This document shows positions 45,455 to 57,269 of a DNA stretch of 64,000 bases, one piece after another. The notes under the pieces were generated by a model. It searched no databases. It was not told the origin of the DNA and worked only from the letters and a program-made list of their open reading frames with translations. The translations under genes and the position numbers were made by a program. Position 1 is the first letter of the stretch. Every line of letters begins with the position of its first letter. This stretch comes from Ceratotherium simum simum (taxonomy: Eukaryota; Chordata; Mammalia; Perissodactyla; Rhinocerotidae), in contig NW_004454217.1 of assembly GCF_000283155.1 (NCBI RefSeq), forward strand, positions 6,016,494-6,080,493, read 5' to 3'.

Positions 45455-47080
45455 GCGGTCTGTGTGACCCCGTTTTCAGGCTCTTTCTGCCATACCTCCT
45501 GGTCTTCTTGGGTCTTCACCCAGCTTTCCAGAGCCTGGCCTGCATGCAAGGAGCTGAGCTGGATGCTGCAAATACAATCAGACTTGCCTTGGATTTTAAG
45601 GACCTTATAAAATGGCCCTTCACTACCTTACGAAAGGTAGTGAATATTTATAGAAAAAATTCTATGAAGGTACATAGCTGCTTTGTGAGAGGGTGAACTC
45701 AGGTGGTGGGAGTAGGTTCAATCAAGACAGTCTTCTTTAATAAGTGGTCAAGAAAAAGATATTGACATCTCTAAACATTCCTTCTCATGAAAACGTATCT
45801 CCTTTCAATTTTTTTTCTCTACTATTTTCCTCCTTGGCTTCTCCTTAAATTTCCTTCGACTAGACAAAACAAACCTAAATTTTTTAAATCGTAAAATAAG
45901 AAATTTCGAAAAGACTTCACTCCAAATTTAGAATAATGAAATATGTTCCCTTGAAGCCATGTTTCTCAATAACTTGTAAATCTGTGGGAAGAATTGTGTC
46001 TCAGTTTAGTCCCTCTATTAATTTTTAATATTGCTGAACAGATAATGTTCATGTAATAAACATTAATTGTTGCTGCTCCTAGGTTTCCCAAACATTTAGA
46101 AATAAGCCTTTTCAAGTACTATTTAAGCTGAAGAAGGGGAAATCTGACCCATAGTTTATCACTTAGCTCCTTAGCATACTAATATGACTACAATTTGCAT
46201 TTGACTGGGGGGTTGTTCTTCACCCCTCTAATTTTCTTGGTGGAATATCACAGTTTTTGGTTGATTTTTTAAACAAATTGTCTGTCTACACTAGGGAAAT
46301 AAGGTGGTGTTAATATAAGAAGCTTGAAAGTGAATTAATTGCTCTGAAACAATCCTATGTTGGTTTAACCCCTTAGGTGGTGTTATTTGCACAGCTCTCG
46401 AAAATGCTAATGATCAATTCACATTGGCATTTAAACAAAATCAACCCTAAGACATTTCTCACACTTCCTAATGAATGATTCCTTTTTTCTTAGTCTCAAG
46501 TTACTTAGGGCCTGCAGTGATGTACGATAGACCTACTTTGAAAAGTGAAAGAGTCGCTGAGGCTGTCTAATAACTTTTTCAGGTAACTAGTTTTTATTGG
46601 ACAATTATATATATAAATATATAATATAATAATGGATAATATACTATAATATAATAAAATATAACATATATATATAAATAATTATCCAAGAGAAACATAT
46701 CTTTCTTTTTAGGAGATGTCAAATACTCAATAGGTCCCTCAGCCCAGCTGGTAAGGTTGTCTTAGTTAGATGAAAGTGTCCCTTTCAGTGCCCCACTATA
46801 TACCTTAGCGACAGGTTCACATCATATTCCTCCATCCTGGGACAAAGTGCCCAGTAAACTCCCTTACGGTGGAGAAGGGACGTACAATACCTGTCAATTA
46901 GGAGTCCAAAAGAGTTCATGGGTATTGGTAGGATTTCCGGAATGCTGACAAAAGGAGAGATTATTTTTGGTGGACTGTGGTAGAGGTCTTTCCAGTCACA
47001 CAGGTGACTTCTTATTCCATCTCTACTTAAGAAATATCTGACAGTAATGCAGAGGTACGAAGGAGAATAAAAGAGTACTG
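45455..47080. other. Unannotated stretch
   Basis: No gene recognised. 46601-46683 is a nearly pure A/T simple repeat (TATATAAATATATAATATAATA type). Confidence 0.5.
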
Positions 47081-47084
47081 ACAC

Positions 47085-47300
47085 TAACAGTTACCAAATA
47101 CCTGCTATATGCAGGACACTATGATTAACACACTTAACCTCTATTATCCTGTTTAATTCTCTCAGCAACCGTAAGAGAGAGGTGCTGAATTTCTCGCCTG
47201 ACAAATGGTAGAGGTTTAGTAACTTCCCTAACATCACACAGTAAGTAGAGCAGAGATTCAAAACCAGTTCTACCATCTCCGAAGCCTGCTTTCTTTTCAG
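47085..47300 (-). repeat. MIR SINE, antisense
   Basis: 'CCAAATACCTGCTATATGCAGGACACTATG', 'TCTATTATCCTGTTTAATTCTCTCAGCAACC' and 'CATCACACAGTAAGTAGAGCAGAGATTCAAAACC' make an almost complete antisense MIR. Confidence 0.8.
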
Positions 47301-47304
47301 TACA

Positions 47305-48298
47305 CCACGATGCTGTCAAAATGAAAGAAGGTTCAGTAAAGTCTGATAAGAAAATCAATCTGAATGTTTGATATCCTGTTGAGGGAAACACAACAGAGTT
47401 TAGGAGTAGATACGGCAAAAATGCTATATTGCTCAGGACATGGGAGGAGAAGACTAGAAGATAGCTACAAATAGAGAACAGAAGGGGAACTCGGACCTCT
47501 CAGAGACCCAGGACTAAGACTAGCATGTGCTTGGGTAACTGAGCAGACAAAAGACTCCCAGTAATAGATTTCTTCTAAGTTGAACAAAGGTGAACTGTGA
47601 GCCTGTATATGTTGACCTATATGTAGCAATGGTTTTCAAAGAATAGTTTCATTACTTGTAGTGACTTCAAGAAAATTAGCCCAAGTGTTTGTTGCCATCA
47701 TTTAGAATTTACTAAAAGGAGGAATGTAGGAAAAAAGTGAGAGCACTTGTAAGGGAGTTTCTGTAGGGTATATACAGAGGAATGAAATTACTGGGGCAAT
47801 GGGTGTGTGGATGCATCTTAAGTGGATATTATCAAAGTGGGGGAGGATAGTTGTTCCTAGGAAGTCACTCCAAGAACATGACCTGACCTCTCTATGGGAG
47901 GGAAAGGAAACTGCCTTCACTCCATCAACAATTCACCAACCTCTTCAAGAACCCATTGTGAATGTGGCACTGGATTCTGGAAGATGCCAATAAATCCTCA
48001 GGATGGTTCCTGCATTCAACAGTTGGTGTAAGATTTTATTTTTTAGTCTGTATAATGGGCACATGGGTGCTTATTTTGTTGATCTCTAACATTTTGTATG
48101 CCTGTAATATTTCAACTTAAAAACATTAGAAGAGGTAAAAAGAAGACAGAAAAGATACACAGTGAAATGTTTAATAGTATTTGTTGGGATTACATATGGA
48201 TTAAAATTTCTTCTTTATATTCTTCTATATTTCCCAAAATAAACATATCATTTTTATTTAAAATTTTGTAAATAAAAAAAATTTTTAGAGACAGAGTA
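47305..48298. other. Unannotated stretch, possible LINE tail
   Basis: 48100-48250 ('TGTAATATTTCAACTTAAAAACATTAGAAG', 'CCCAAAATAAACATATCA') looks like a decayed LINE 3' tail, unassigned. No gene. Confidence 0.35.
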
Positions 48299-48300
48299 CA

Positions 48301-48580
48301 GGGACCAGCCCAGCGGCATAGTGGTTAAGTTCTTGTGCTCCACTTTGGCAGCCAGGGGTTTGCAGGTTCAAATCCCCGGGCACGGACTGACACACCACAC
48401 ATCAAGCCATGCTGTGGTGGCGTCCCACGTACAAAATAGAGGAAGATGGGCACAGATGTTAGCTCAGAGCCAATCTTCCTCAGCAAAAAGAGGAGGATTG
48501 GCAACAGATGTTAGCTCAGATCTTCCTGACCAAAAAAACCCAGAAAAACTGAAAAGAAATCAATTAAAAAAAAAAAAAAA
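48301..48580 (+). mobile_element. ERE SINE, older subtype, plus
   Basis: Head GGACCAGCCCAGCGGCATAG, GGGGTTTGCAGGTTCAAATC, 'TACAAAATAGAGGAAGATGGGCA', two tail modules, long A-tail. An 8-bp duplication AGAGTACA flanks it (48293-48300 and 48581-48588). Confidence 0.93.
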
Positions 48581-48589
48581 AGAGTACAT

Positions 48590-49130
48590 TACAGAGACAT
48601 GTTATATTGTAAGGGACCATAACAGTAATTGGGATATATTAAACTATCAATAAATATTTACTGAATGAATGAACAAAATGGATGGATGAACAAAGGAGAC
48701 CTTAGCAATACAGGCTAGCAGGGAGGAAGAGAAAGCTAGGAATGGTGGAGGCAGGCTAGTGCCTAAGGCAGATAATCCTATATGGTACAATATACAGTGG
48801 CCATATTCCTGTTTCTAAGGAGTAGAACAAAATCAGGTATAATCAGATTCATTCTGGCAGGTGGAGTCGGGCAGAGGCAGAAATGTTAACCCAACCACTT
48901 TTCTCTACCCTCAACCAATCTATTCTTACCTTCCTTCTCTTTCCCACCTATCCATGTTGCTGAGATTCCATCATTCCTAGCACCTGAGCCTGCCCATCAC
49001 CATCTGTATGACAAGTGGAAATGTCTACATACAAAAAGCATCCATGGTCTAAATAGCTAGCCTAAGTAACCTGGGTTGTGTCTAGACATGGAATGGATAA
49101 AAGCTAGTTAATATGCACCATTATTGTCTT
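48590..49130. other. Unannotated stretch
   Basis: No gene or repeat recognised beyond an ATGAATGAATGAAC-like simple tract near 48664. Confidence 0.45.
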
Positions 49131-49134
49131 AGTT

Positions 49135-49482
49135 TGGGCTGCTAAAACAAACCATAGATTGGGTGGCTTATGAACAACAGAAATTTATTTCTCACAGTTC
49201 TGGAGGCTGGAAATCTGAGATCAGGGTGCCAGCATGTTTAGGTTCTGGTAGAGCCCACTTCTGGGTTGCAGACTGCTAACTTTTCGTCGTGTCCTTGCTT
49301 GGCAAAAAGAGGGCGAGAGAGCTCTCTGGGATCCCTTTTATAAGGGCACTCATCCCATTCATGAGGGCTCCACCCTCATGACCTAATCACCTCCCAAAGG
49401 TCCCACCTCCTAATGTCATTACATTAGGGGTTAGGATTTCAACATATGAATTTTGGGGGGACACAAACATTCAGTCCATAAT
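49135..49482 (-). mobile_element. MLT1A-type (ERVL-MaLR) solitary LTR, antisense
   Basis: TGTCTTAGTTTGGGCTGCTA, 'TTATTTCTCACAGTTCTGGAGGCTGGAAATC', 'CCCATTCATGAGGGCTCCACCCTCATGACCTAATCACC' and 'TTTCAACATATGAATTTTGGGGGG' are the antisense MLT1A order. Noncoding. No clean target duplication seen. Confidence 0.85.
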
Positions 49483-49489
49483 AAGTATC

Positions 49490-50790
49490 AAACCCCATAA
49501 ACATCATCTCAAACATTTCAGAAAGCTAGGGCCGAGATACTACAGACAGATTATGTAGATTTAATAATACATTTGCAGGCTTTAAATGAGTCCATATATG
49601 TATTTGTACCAAAGTTCTTATACACCCAAGCAGAATTATATACCACTTGGTAAGATGCTGCTTATTAAACTGACTAACAAGGTAATTCTTTGGGCCGAGG
49701 CAATTTGAGGAAGATACAACAAGAATCTGCACAGAAAATAGCAGTAATCTTCTAAATACAGCCAAGTCAATTGTATCTGTTGTGCACTAACAGAAAGACT
49801 CCTGGGTTTTAGTAGATAGCCCACTATGTAATCATCCTGGCTAAGTAGCCTCAGATACTTTGTTTTGAAGGGAGTGCAGAAATCCTGCCGGTTTAATTGC
49901 CAATAAATCAGCATGACCTCCACTCCCTGGCAGTCCTTTTCTACAATGATCTTTTCAACCAGAAAATGAAGAGATGGATTTTACAGTGTGTGCATACTGC
50001 CTACGGTAAGATAACAGAATTACACTTGCCGTTTTCTCCATTACAGGCTATGCTAGATAATGAAGGACTCTATTAATGACATGTTCTGTTTGCTTTTAGG
50101 TTATTTTCATCTTGTATTATAGTTATTTCCTTTCATTATTATGGAGAGCTGTCTTTATTTATTTATTTTTTAAAAAATCCTTCTATCATTTGTTAGTTCA
50201 ATATTTTATCATCACCAGACATTTTATTCCCTAGTTAATTCACAAGAATTTGCATTAAAATATTCTGGCTCACTCAAAAAGCTATTCACAAACTGATTGA
50301 ATTGGATGTTGCTGTTAGTTGATTTTCAGATTTGTTTTAAAAAGCAGCTATTTTAAATTAATATTTCCAGTTCATGACTATAACTAATACAGAAATTTTA
50401 ACACTCATCCATACCCAAATGTAACATAAACCTGCTGTTTGTACTTTTGAACTGTTTGTATAAGTTTATTTTAATTTGAATGAGTAATAGTCTGTGGTAT
50501 ACGTTTAAATTTTTTGTGAACACTATAAGAAAACATCAAGATTTAAAACTAGCAGACAATGGGTTCCACGTCCTACTTAATTTTGGAGTGCTACTGCTAC
50601 CTATTCTGAATTTAGGATAATGCTTTTCTTGCCTGACCACAGGGAGCTGGACCAGATGATTTCCTGAAGCTCTGTCTAGCTCTAAGACCTATGATGCAGC
50701 CTGCTGGCTCAGGAGGCCATCTTCTTATGGGCTGTGTGCTGGACAATACTGTTGTACTTTAAATATACATTTAAAAAATATTTTAGGATT
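49490..50790. other. Unannotated stretch
   Basis: No gene or repeat family recognised. The open frames on the minus strand at 49526-49923 show no family resemblance. Confidence 0.45.
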
Positions 50791-50794
50791 GAGA

Positions 50795-52825
50795 AGATTC
50801 TAGGATGATGGCAGCAGTGACATGGTCTTTTAAATCTCTCCACATCCCCACATAACAACAAATAGAGCCACTAGATAGCAAAACCAAAAACATTTACAAT
50901 AAAATTATGTGACAAGGTATCCCCAGAAAATCTAAAATACAAGCTAATGAGAACAAGCCACCAAAATCCACAAGACTGCCCTTTGTGTGGGAGAAAGCAA
51001 AAGAAAGCGATAGGGCCTCTGATGAACCTGAGAACAGAGTAGAAAAAATAGCCAACGGATATTTATTGGAAAGTGCAAAAGACCAATTTGAGAACACCAG
51101 CTGAAACTGGGAAGTGTTTCCCCCACTCCAATGGCAGATGAATGCAAGAGGACTACAGTGAGGATGGCAGGGACTAGAACAATTTGGTCCCAATGAAGTC
51201 AAGAGACTGGCCAGCCAGGGCTGCCTTCCAGAATAGAGCCTGACCCAGATTTTTGAGAGTAGAATCAAAATTGATCAGGATAAAGACAATAGAGACAAAG
51301 GAAAGAAAAGAGCCACAGCCAAGAAGTCTCAGAAAGCAAGCAGTTAATTTTTTAACACTTCATGGAAACAAACGAGGGAGCTCTGTGAAGTTAGCAAAGC
51401 TACCCTGAACCATGCTTCCTTCTAAAAATTCAGAAAAACTCTTTTCACATGAAAATGGGCAACAAATCAGTTAGTATACAAAAATAAGAGAATAAGGAGC
51501 AGAATGACATCACATCATCAGTGAAATCACATCAGAAACATGCATCCACAGAATACATCAAGACCATAATCTTTAATTTCAAAATAATCTAAAAGGTATT
51601 AAGAAAAATAATCTAAAAGATATTAAGACATGAAGAAAAACCATAAATCAGATCTTATTTTAAACTCAGAAATGAGATGATAGAACTCAGAGAATTAAAA
51701 ACAAAAGAAAAATCATTTCAGAAATGAAGTCTTAACTAGAAAGAACACACGAGAACATACAAACAATATCTTAAGAGAAATAGAAGGTCAAAGGAACAAG
51801 AATTTTAAAAATGAGAAAAAAGTTAAAAGAGAGAGAAACAATTCAAGAAAAAGTGACAAGCTAAAGGCAAAGAAGATCCAAACTATAGATAATAGGATGT
51901 CTTCAAAAAAGAAATCAAAGTGAGGGAACAAAACAAATACTAAAAAACATAATTCAAGAAAACTTTCCTGAAATAAAAAGAATTTAAATTACATATTGAA
52001 AGAGTACACTGTGTATCTAAGAATACCCACCCAGAACAACCGACACCAAGACATGGTTTAGTAAAATGATTAGGCTCTAAAGAAAAAGGGGAAAAAATCC
52101 TCTAGGCATCTAGGCAAAAGAAATATGTGATTTATATAACAAACACAATTAGATTATCGTCAGACTTGTCAACACTTTATGCCAGACAAAAATGGAGTAA
52201 CATATTTAAGGCACTCACAGAAAATAAATGTGAACCAAGCATTTCATATTCAGCAAAACTGACCTTCCAGTATAAAAAGCACAGACAAATGTTTAACATG
52301 CAAGAAGTCAGGGAATATTGCTCTCATTTTCTCTTTGAAGGGTTGGGTAGAGAACAAGCTTTAGACAACCAAAATGACTAGAGACATTGACATAAGGCTT
52401 GTTCTTGAGCATTAAACAAATAATTACGTGTAGGACTAAGATTGCATCATGGCTAAAAGGGAGAGTTGGATATGCACTGTCTCTCTGACAATGTAGGTAC
52501 AGTACAACTGTTAGAACTGGGGAGAGAACAGGCGAAAAAATTTTAGCTGTTCTCAGTAATTGTATTTTTCTGAGCCTGTGATGTATATGATCTGGGATAT
52601 AGTAAACAGCAATTATGGGATATTCAAATTCTATTTTACCCTCTGCCCTTGAGAACCAGGATTTTCCAGTGTGGAAGAGTAAATATAGGAGGGCTTAAAT
52701 AAAAAATCTATAATCCTGAGGTTGAATTGGAAATACCAGTATTAACTCAAGGGCATTTTATGTTTAAAGTGTATGTTTTTCTCTATATGTGTGTTGTTTT
52801 ACAATAAAAAGGTTTTGTTTAAGGA
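50795..52825 (+). mobile_element. HAL1 (half-LINE), nearly full length, decayed
   Basis: The 5' end is of LINE type ('GATGATGGCAGCAGTGACATGG'). The later body matches HAL1: 'GGCATCTAGGCAAAAGAAA', 'GTCAGACTTGTCAACACTTTATGCCAGACAAAAATGGAGTAACATATTTAA', 'TGTGAACCAAGCATTTCATATTCAGCAAAACTGACCTTCCAGTATAAA' and 'CATGCAAGAAGTCAGGGAATATTGCTC'. The 3' end carries 'TTTTTCTCTATATGTGTGTTG ... ACAATAAAAAGG'. HAL1 encodes an ORF1p-like RNA-binding protein and no reverse transcriptase. Here the frame is broken; an 84-codon remnant (52127-52381) is still open. A homologous, worse-preserved copy is at 12.9-15.5 kb. Confidence 0.75.
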
Positions 52826-53007
52826 GGGTTTTTTTTTTTTTAATTTTCATGTCTCTGTCTACTGAAAAGGCATAGAAACAGTGACTAATTCTGTAGCCAT
52901 GAGCATCCCTAGCAGCCAGATTGTGGTCTTGAAATACCATAATACGATTTCTCCCTAAAAGAAACCTGAGTTTCCTGGGGAAATGGCTAATTTTATATCT
53001 TGGGCAG

Positions 53008-53428
53008 TGTATTTGTTTGCTAGGGCTGCTGTAACCAAGTACTGCATTGGGTGGCTTAAACAACAGAAATTTATTGTCTCACAGTTCTGGAGGCTAGAAA
53101 TCCAAAATCAAGGTATTGGCAGGGTTGGTTCCTTCTGAGAGTCGTGAGGGAAGGATCTGTTCCAGGCCTCTCTTCTTGGCTTGTAGATGGCCATCTTTTC
53201 CTTATGTTTCTTCACATTGTCGTCTTTCTATATGTATCTCTGTGTTCAGATTTCCCCTTTTTTTTAATAAGGACACCAGTCATGTTAGAATAGGGCCCAC
53301 TCTAATGACCTCATTTTAACTTAATTACCTCTGTAAACACCCTATCTCCAAATAAAGTCACATTCCGATGTACTAGGGAGTTAGGACTTCAACATATAAA
53401 TTTTGGAGATAGAGTTCAACCCATAACA
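53008..53428 (-). mobile_element. MLT1-type (ERVL-MaLR) solitary LTR, antisense
   Basis: TGTATTTGTTTGCTAGGGCTGC, 'CTTCTGAGAGTCGTGAGGG', 'GGACACCAGTCATGTTAGAATAGGGCCCACTCTAATGACC' and 'CAACCCATAACA' at the end. Flanks GGCAG (53003-53007) and GACAG (53429-53433) agree at 4 of 5 bases. Noncoding. Confidence 0.8.
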
Positions 53429-53454
53429 GACAGTAAATATACAGGATGAACTTT

Positions 53455-53747
53455 TTTTGTGTGTGTGTGAGGAAGATCAGCCCTGAGCTAACATCCACGC
53501 TAATCCTCCTCTTTTTGCTGAGGAAGACTGGCTCTGAGCTAACATCTATTGCCAATCCTCCTCCTTTTTCCCCCCAAAGCCCCAGTAGATAGTTGTATGT
53601 CATAGTTGCACATCCTTCTAGTTGCTGTATGTGGGATGTGGCCTCAGCATGCTGGAGAAGCGGTGGGTCAGTGCGCGCTCAGGATCCGAACCCGGGCCGC
53701 CAGCAGCAGAGCGTGTGCACTTAACCGCTAAGCCATGGGGCCGGACC
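53455..53747 (-). mobile_element. ERE SINE, full length, antisense
   Basis: GTGTGTGTGAGGAAGATCAG, all modules including 'CCCCAAAGCCCCAGTAGATAG', GGATCCGAACCC, head GGGGCCGGACC. An 18-bp duplication ATATACAGGATGAACTTT with one difference flanks it (53437-53454 and 53748-53765). Confidence 0.95.
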
Positions 53748-53948
53748 ATATACAGGACGAACTTTACACACCTTGTTATACTAGAGAGTGAGAAAGTTAT
53801 TAAGATTTACCAGAGTCATGTCCAAAGGTCCAGGAGCCAACCTAAAGAGGCTCCCACTAGCCAAAGAAAAGATAGGACAATTACAATTTGAGCTTCAAAG
53901 TTGATTTTATATATATATTAAAAATATATATATAACATCACTACCTAG

Positions 53949-54628
53949 TGTCTTAGTCTGTTCAGGATGCCATAACAAAATACCACCAACTGGGTGGCTT
54001 ATAAACAGTAGAAATTTATTGCTCACAATTCTGGAGGCTAAAAGTCCGAGATCAGGGTGCCAGCATGGTTGAGTGAGGGCCCTCTTCTGGGTTGCAGACT
54101 TTTTTTGCTCTTTTTTTTTTTTTTTTTTTGTGAGGAAGATCAGCCCTGAGCTAACATCCATGCCAATCCTCCTCTTTTTGCTGAGGAAGACCGGCCCTGA
54201 GCTAACATCTATTGCCAATCATCCTCCTTTTTCCCCCCAAAGCCCCAGTAGATAGTTGTATGTCATAGTTGCACATCCTTCTAGTTGCTGTATGTGGGAT
54301 GCCGCCTCAGCATGGCTGGACAAGTGGTGTGTCGGTGCGCGCCCAGGATCTGAACCCCAGGCTGCCAGTAGCAGAGCGTGCGCACTTAACTGCTAAGCCA
54401 CAGAGCCAGCCCCATGGGTCGCAGACTTATTGTTATATCTTCACATGGTGGAAGGGGCAAGGGAGCTCTGTGGGATCTCTTTTATAAGGACACTAATCCC
54501 ATTCATGAGGGCTCTTCCCTCATGACCTAATCACCTCCCAAAGGCCTCACCTATTAATACCATCATCTTTGGGGGTGAGGATTTCAACATATGAATTTAG
54601 AGGGGACAGAAACATTCAGACCATAGCA
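53949..54628 (-). mobile_element. MLT1A-type (ERVL-MaLR) solitary LTR, antisense, carrying an ERE
   Basis: TGTCTTAGTCTGTTCAGG at the left and CAGACCATAGCA at the right. The interior order matches the LTR at 49135-49482. A perfect 5-bp duplication CCTAG flanks it (53944-53948 and 54629-54633). Noncoding. Confidence 0.88.
54102..54415 (-). mobile_element. ERE SINE, full length, antisense, inside LTR
   Basis: An 18-base poly-T, then GTGAGGAAGATCAGCCCTGA, all modules, head CACAGAGCCAGCCCC. A 13-bp duplication GGGTTGCAGACTT / GGGTCGCAGACTT flanks it (54089-54101 and 54416-54428). Confidence 0.95.
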
Positions 54629-54919
54629 CCTAGTCTTCCCAAAGGAATCAAACTTGAATCAGATCATGCCTCTGGATCCAGCTGCCAATATGCAGGAAAT
54701 GAAGACAGAGAAACTAGTTGAACTGCACCATGGGTGTATAGTCATGTAGTCTACACTTAGAGTGTAGGAGAGTATATGCGTTAAGTGGTCTTGATTCTTC
54801 AACAGATAGGGTGTAAAGAAAAGAATTGGAGGAGGAACGTATAGATTAAAAGAGACAAAAGAAAAACTCTTCTTAACAGACAAGAATAAACAACAGTCTA
54901 GGGTGTTTTATTACACATG

Positions 54920-55165
54920 GGTAATAATACTGTAAAGAAAGCAAGGATTCCTTTATTCCTCAGAATAATGGAGAGAGATTATCATCATTGGAACAAGTAT
55001 ATAGAGGGGCTTCTGAGTGGGGACTGGGGTTTGCAGAGTTCTATGTTTTGGCCTGAATGGTGGTTACAAAGGTGTTTGCCTCATAATAACTCACTAAGCT
55101 CTACATTTGTTTTGGGTGTTTCTCTGTACCTGTTTTGTTTTTCAATAAAAAAGTTTGTCTTCTTT
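54920..55165 (+). mobile_element. LINE 3' end (L1 or HAL1)
   Basis: 'GGTGGTTACAAAGGTGTTTGCCTCATAATAACTCACTAAGCTCTACATTTG' and 'TTTTTCAATAAAAAAGTTTG' have the form of an old L1/HAL1 3' terminus in plus orientation. Confidence 0.55.
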
Positions 55166-55169
55166 TTGT

Positions 55170-56090
55170 TTTTGTTTTGTTTTGTTTTAAGAGCAGTACA
55201 AAACATAAAGAGCTTTAGAAGATACTTGTGCTGTGTACTTCTTTCATTTCAGGACACTTGTCAGTGGGTCCTAATGTGACCCAGTTTTCCCATTAAATTC
55301 AGAAAAGCCTGTTCTTGGGGTAATAGACAAACACTGATTTCTGTGTGCAACCTGACTTACCGACAGGATAGGAAGAAAGCAAGTGAGAGGCCAGCAAAGT
55401 AGAAAAGAAAAGAGTTTTGCTACCTAAGCATATTCCTGCAAAAAATAATAATAAGCAAAACTGAGAGAGTATAGGTATAGGTGTGGCGGCATTAGTATGG
55501 TGGTATCACAAAACCTCGCTGAGAAGCTACAGAATCCCTCACTGTCTGTTCAGGTTTACAGCTTCACTCCATTCAGATTAGGCAAACAAAATGCCTTTTA
55601 TCCATTCGATCCATTGACCTTTTGACTTGAAGCTGCAAAGGGCTACCTGGAGATCAGTTTGCACCTCAAATCAATCTTTAAGTTATCAGCAAAGATCTTT
55701 CTGAAAGCTAACTTTCCTGAAGTATTCATTGAAGCAAAGAACTGGAGTCCACTGTGTAGAGTAGTAACACATTCCCTGTGACAAGTGAGAAGAGGGCCAG
55801 GGGATCTGTATCAGACAATTTGCAAGTATTTATTGAGCACAGATTTTTCTAGAGAGTCTCAATTTCAAATATGGGGTTGGAGCTCCAAATATATGATCAC
55901 CATACCTATTTTACAAAATCATGCTTTGTCTTCCTTCTTCTACTCTTAATGAAAACAGTACTGCACTTGTAGGTAGATCAGACAGACATGTTTAATACAT
56001 TCTTAAATTTTTAAGTTATTAGAATCAGCCCAAGAGGTTATGAAGATGCACCCCAGACCCCTCAAAGTGCAACTTGGAGAAGGGGGGTTA
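55170..56090. other. Unannotated stretch
   Basis: No gene or repeat recognised. Confidence 0.45.
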
Positions 56091-56104
56091 GTAAGCAGGC
56101 AGTT

Positions 56105-56370
56105 GTTTAAATCCTATCAATTATTTAAGGCCCAGCTCAGCATCATCTCTCTGCTCGCCAAGCCCCTTAAGAGCATTAGAGACTGAACCACTCATAACCT
56201 AGCTGTCATTGTCGCCACTATTGCATATTATTCCCCAACTACTCTTTGACTGTTAATTTTGTGTCCCTATTTGGTTACAAAGCTTCCTGATGGCACGAAT
56301 ACGTCTTATACTTTCCTGTATTCTCCCTTGCCTATAGAAAACATTCAATACTCGTTGATCTCCTTGATTG
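56105..56370 (+). mobile_element. LINE-2 (L2) 3' fragment
   Basis: 'TTAAGGCCCAGCTCAGCATCATCTC', 'GCTTCCTGATGGCACGAATACGTCTTATAC' and 'CATTCAATACTCGTTGA' are in L2 order. An antisense L2/MIR-like end follows at about 56395-56450. Confidence 0.55.
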
Positions 56371-56459
56371 ACCCTTTAATTCATCCATTTTATTCACTCG
56401 ACAATATTTATTGAGGACCAACTATGTGCTGACATTTATGACAAAGTTATAGCTGTGAG

Positions 56460-56830
56460 CACATTTGTGTTCTTGTGAAACTTCCATTTTAATAACTGGA
56501 ATAAGGAAAAACCCCAGGGTACTTCCCCTGCCCCAAACTATGGATTCTAAAATGACTAACTTTCCTGCAGTAGCAGGGACTAAACTGCCTTTTGTCCAAA
56601 AAGAATTCCCAGCCCATTCTGCTGTTTAATGATAGGCAAACTAAAAGAAAAGAAAAAAATGAAACAGGTTCAGCAGGTGTGATTTCTTTCTGATCGATCT
56701 CCCCTTCAGTGAGGTGAGTACTTCAAAAAGCCAAGTAGAACCTTTCAACATCCTGGGGTGGGAGGGGATTCACACAGTTTCCCTTTGACGCCCATACTTC
56801 TCCCCATTACTTTCCCTCAGACATATACTA
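56460..56830. other. Unannotated stretch
   Basis: Nothing recognised. Confidence 0.45.
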
Positions 56831-56834
56831 TTTT

Positions 56835-57050
56835 ATGTAATATATACATATATGTGTGTATACACATATATACATATACATATATATACATATATACACA
56901 TATATGTATATGTATGTAGGTATATACATATACACATCTGTGTATACATGTGTTTGTATATATAGGTATATATGTATGCACATATGTATGTGCATATATA
57001 CATATATATGTATATATACATATGTACACATGTGTTTGTATATATAATAA
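56835..57050. repeat. TA/TG/CA compound microsatellite, about 215 bp
   Basis: Almost pure alternating pyrimidine-purine sequence (ATACATATATGTGTGTATACACA type) with many internal palindromes. The overlapping frames of 60-80 codons on both strands are translations of this repeat. Confidence 0.95.
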
Positions 57051-57243
57051 TGTTTGCCTCTTTTCCCCCCTTCATAGTGTTTCTAGAGAGACTTTTATTT
57101 TTAAAGCAGTAGTCACCCTTGTGCCCTTTGCCCTCTAGAGAGATTTCTCAAAGGCAGGGCAGTACCAAAGCTGTAAACCTTTGCCTTTGTGATTCTTTTT
57201 GATGTTGGAGCTTTCTCACCACCTGCTCTTTTTGTCTCAGCAA

Positions 57244-57269
57244 TTCCCAGGCTTCCAGAAGCCTGGGAA
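57244..57269. other. Perfect inverted repeat (11-bp arms, 4-nt loop)
   Basis: TTCCCAGGCTT, loop CCAG, AAGCCTGGGAA. Exact arms. No associated T-run terminator or RNA gene recognised. Confidence 0.85.

Noticed and set aside
45155..45610. 151-codon plus-strand frame
   Set aside because: It runs through a MER5-like element and an antisense MIR.
56817..57138. Tyr/Ile-rich frames on both strands
   Set aside because: Translation of the TA/TG microsatellite.
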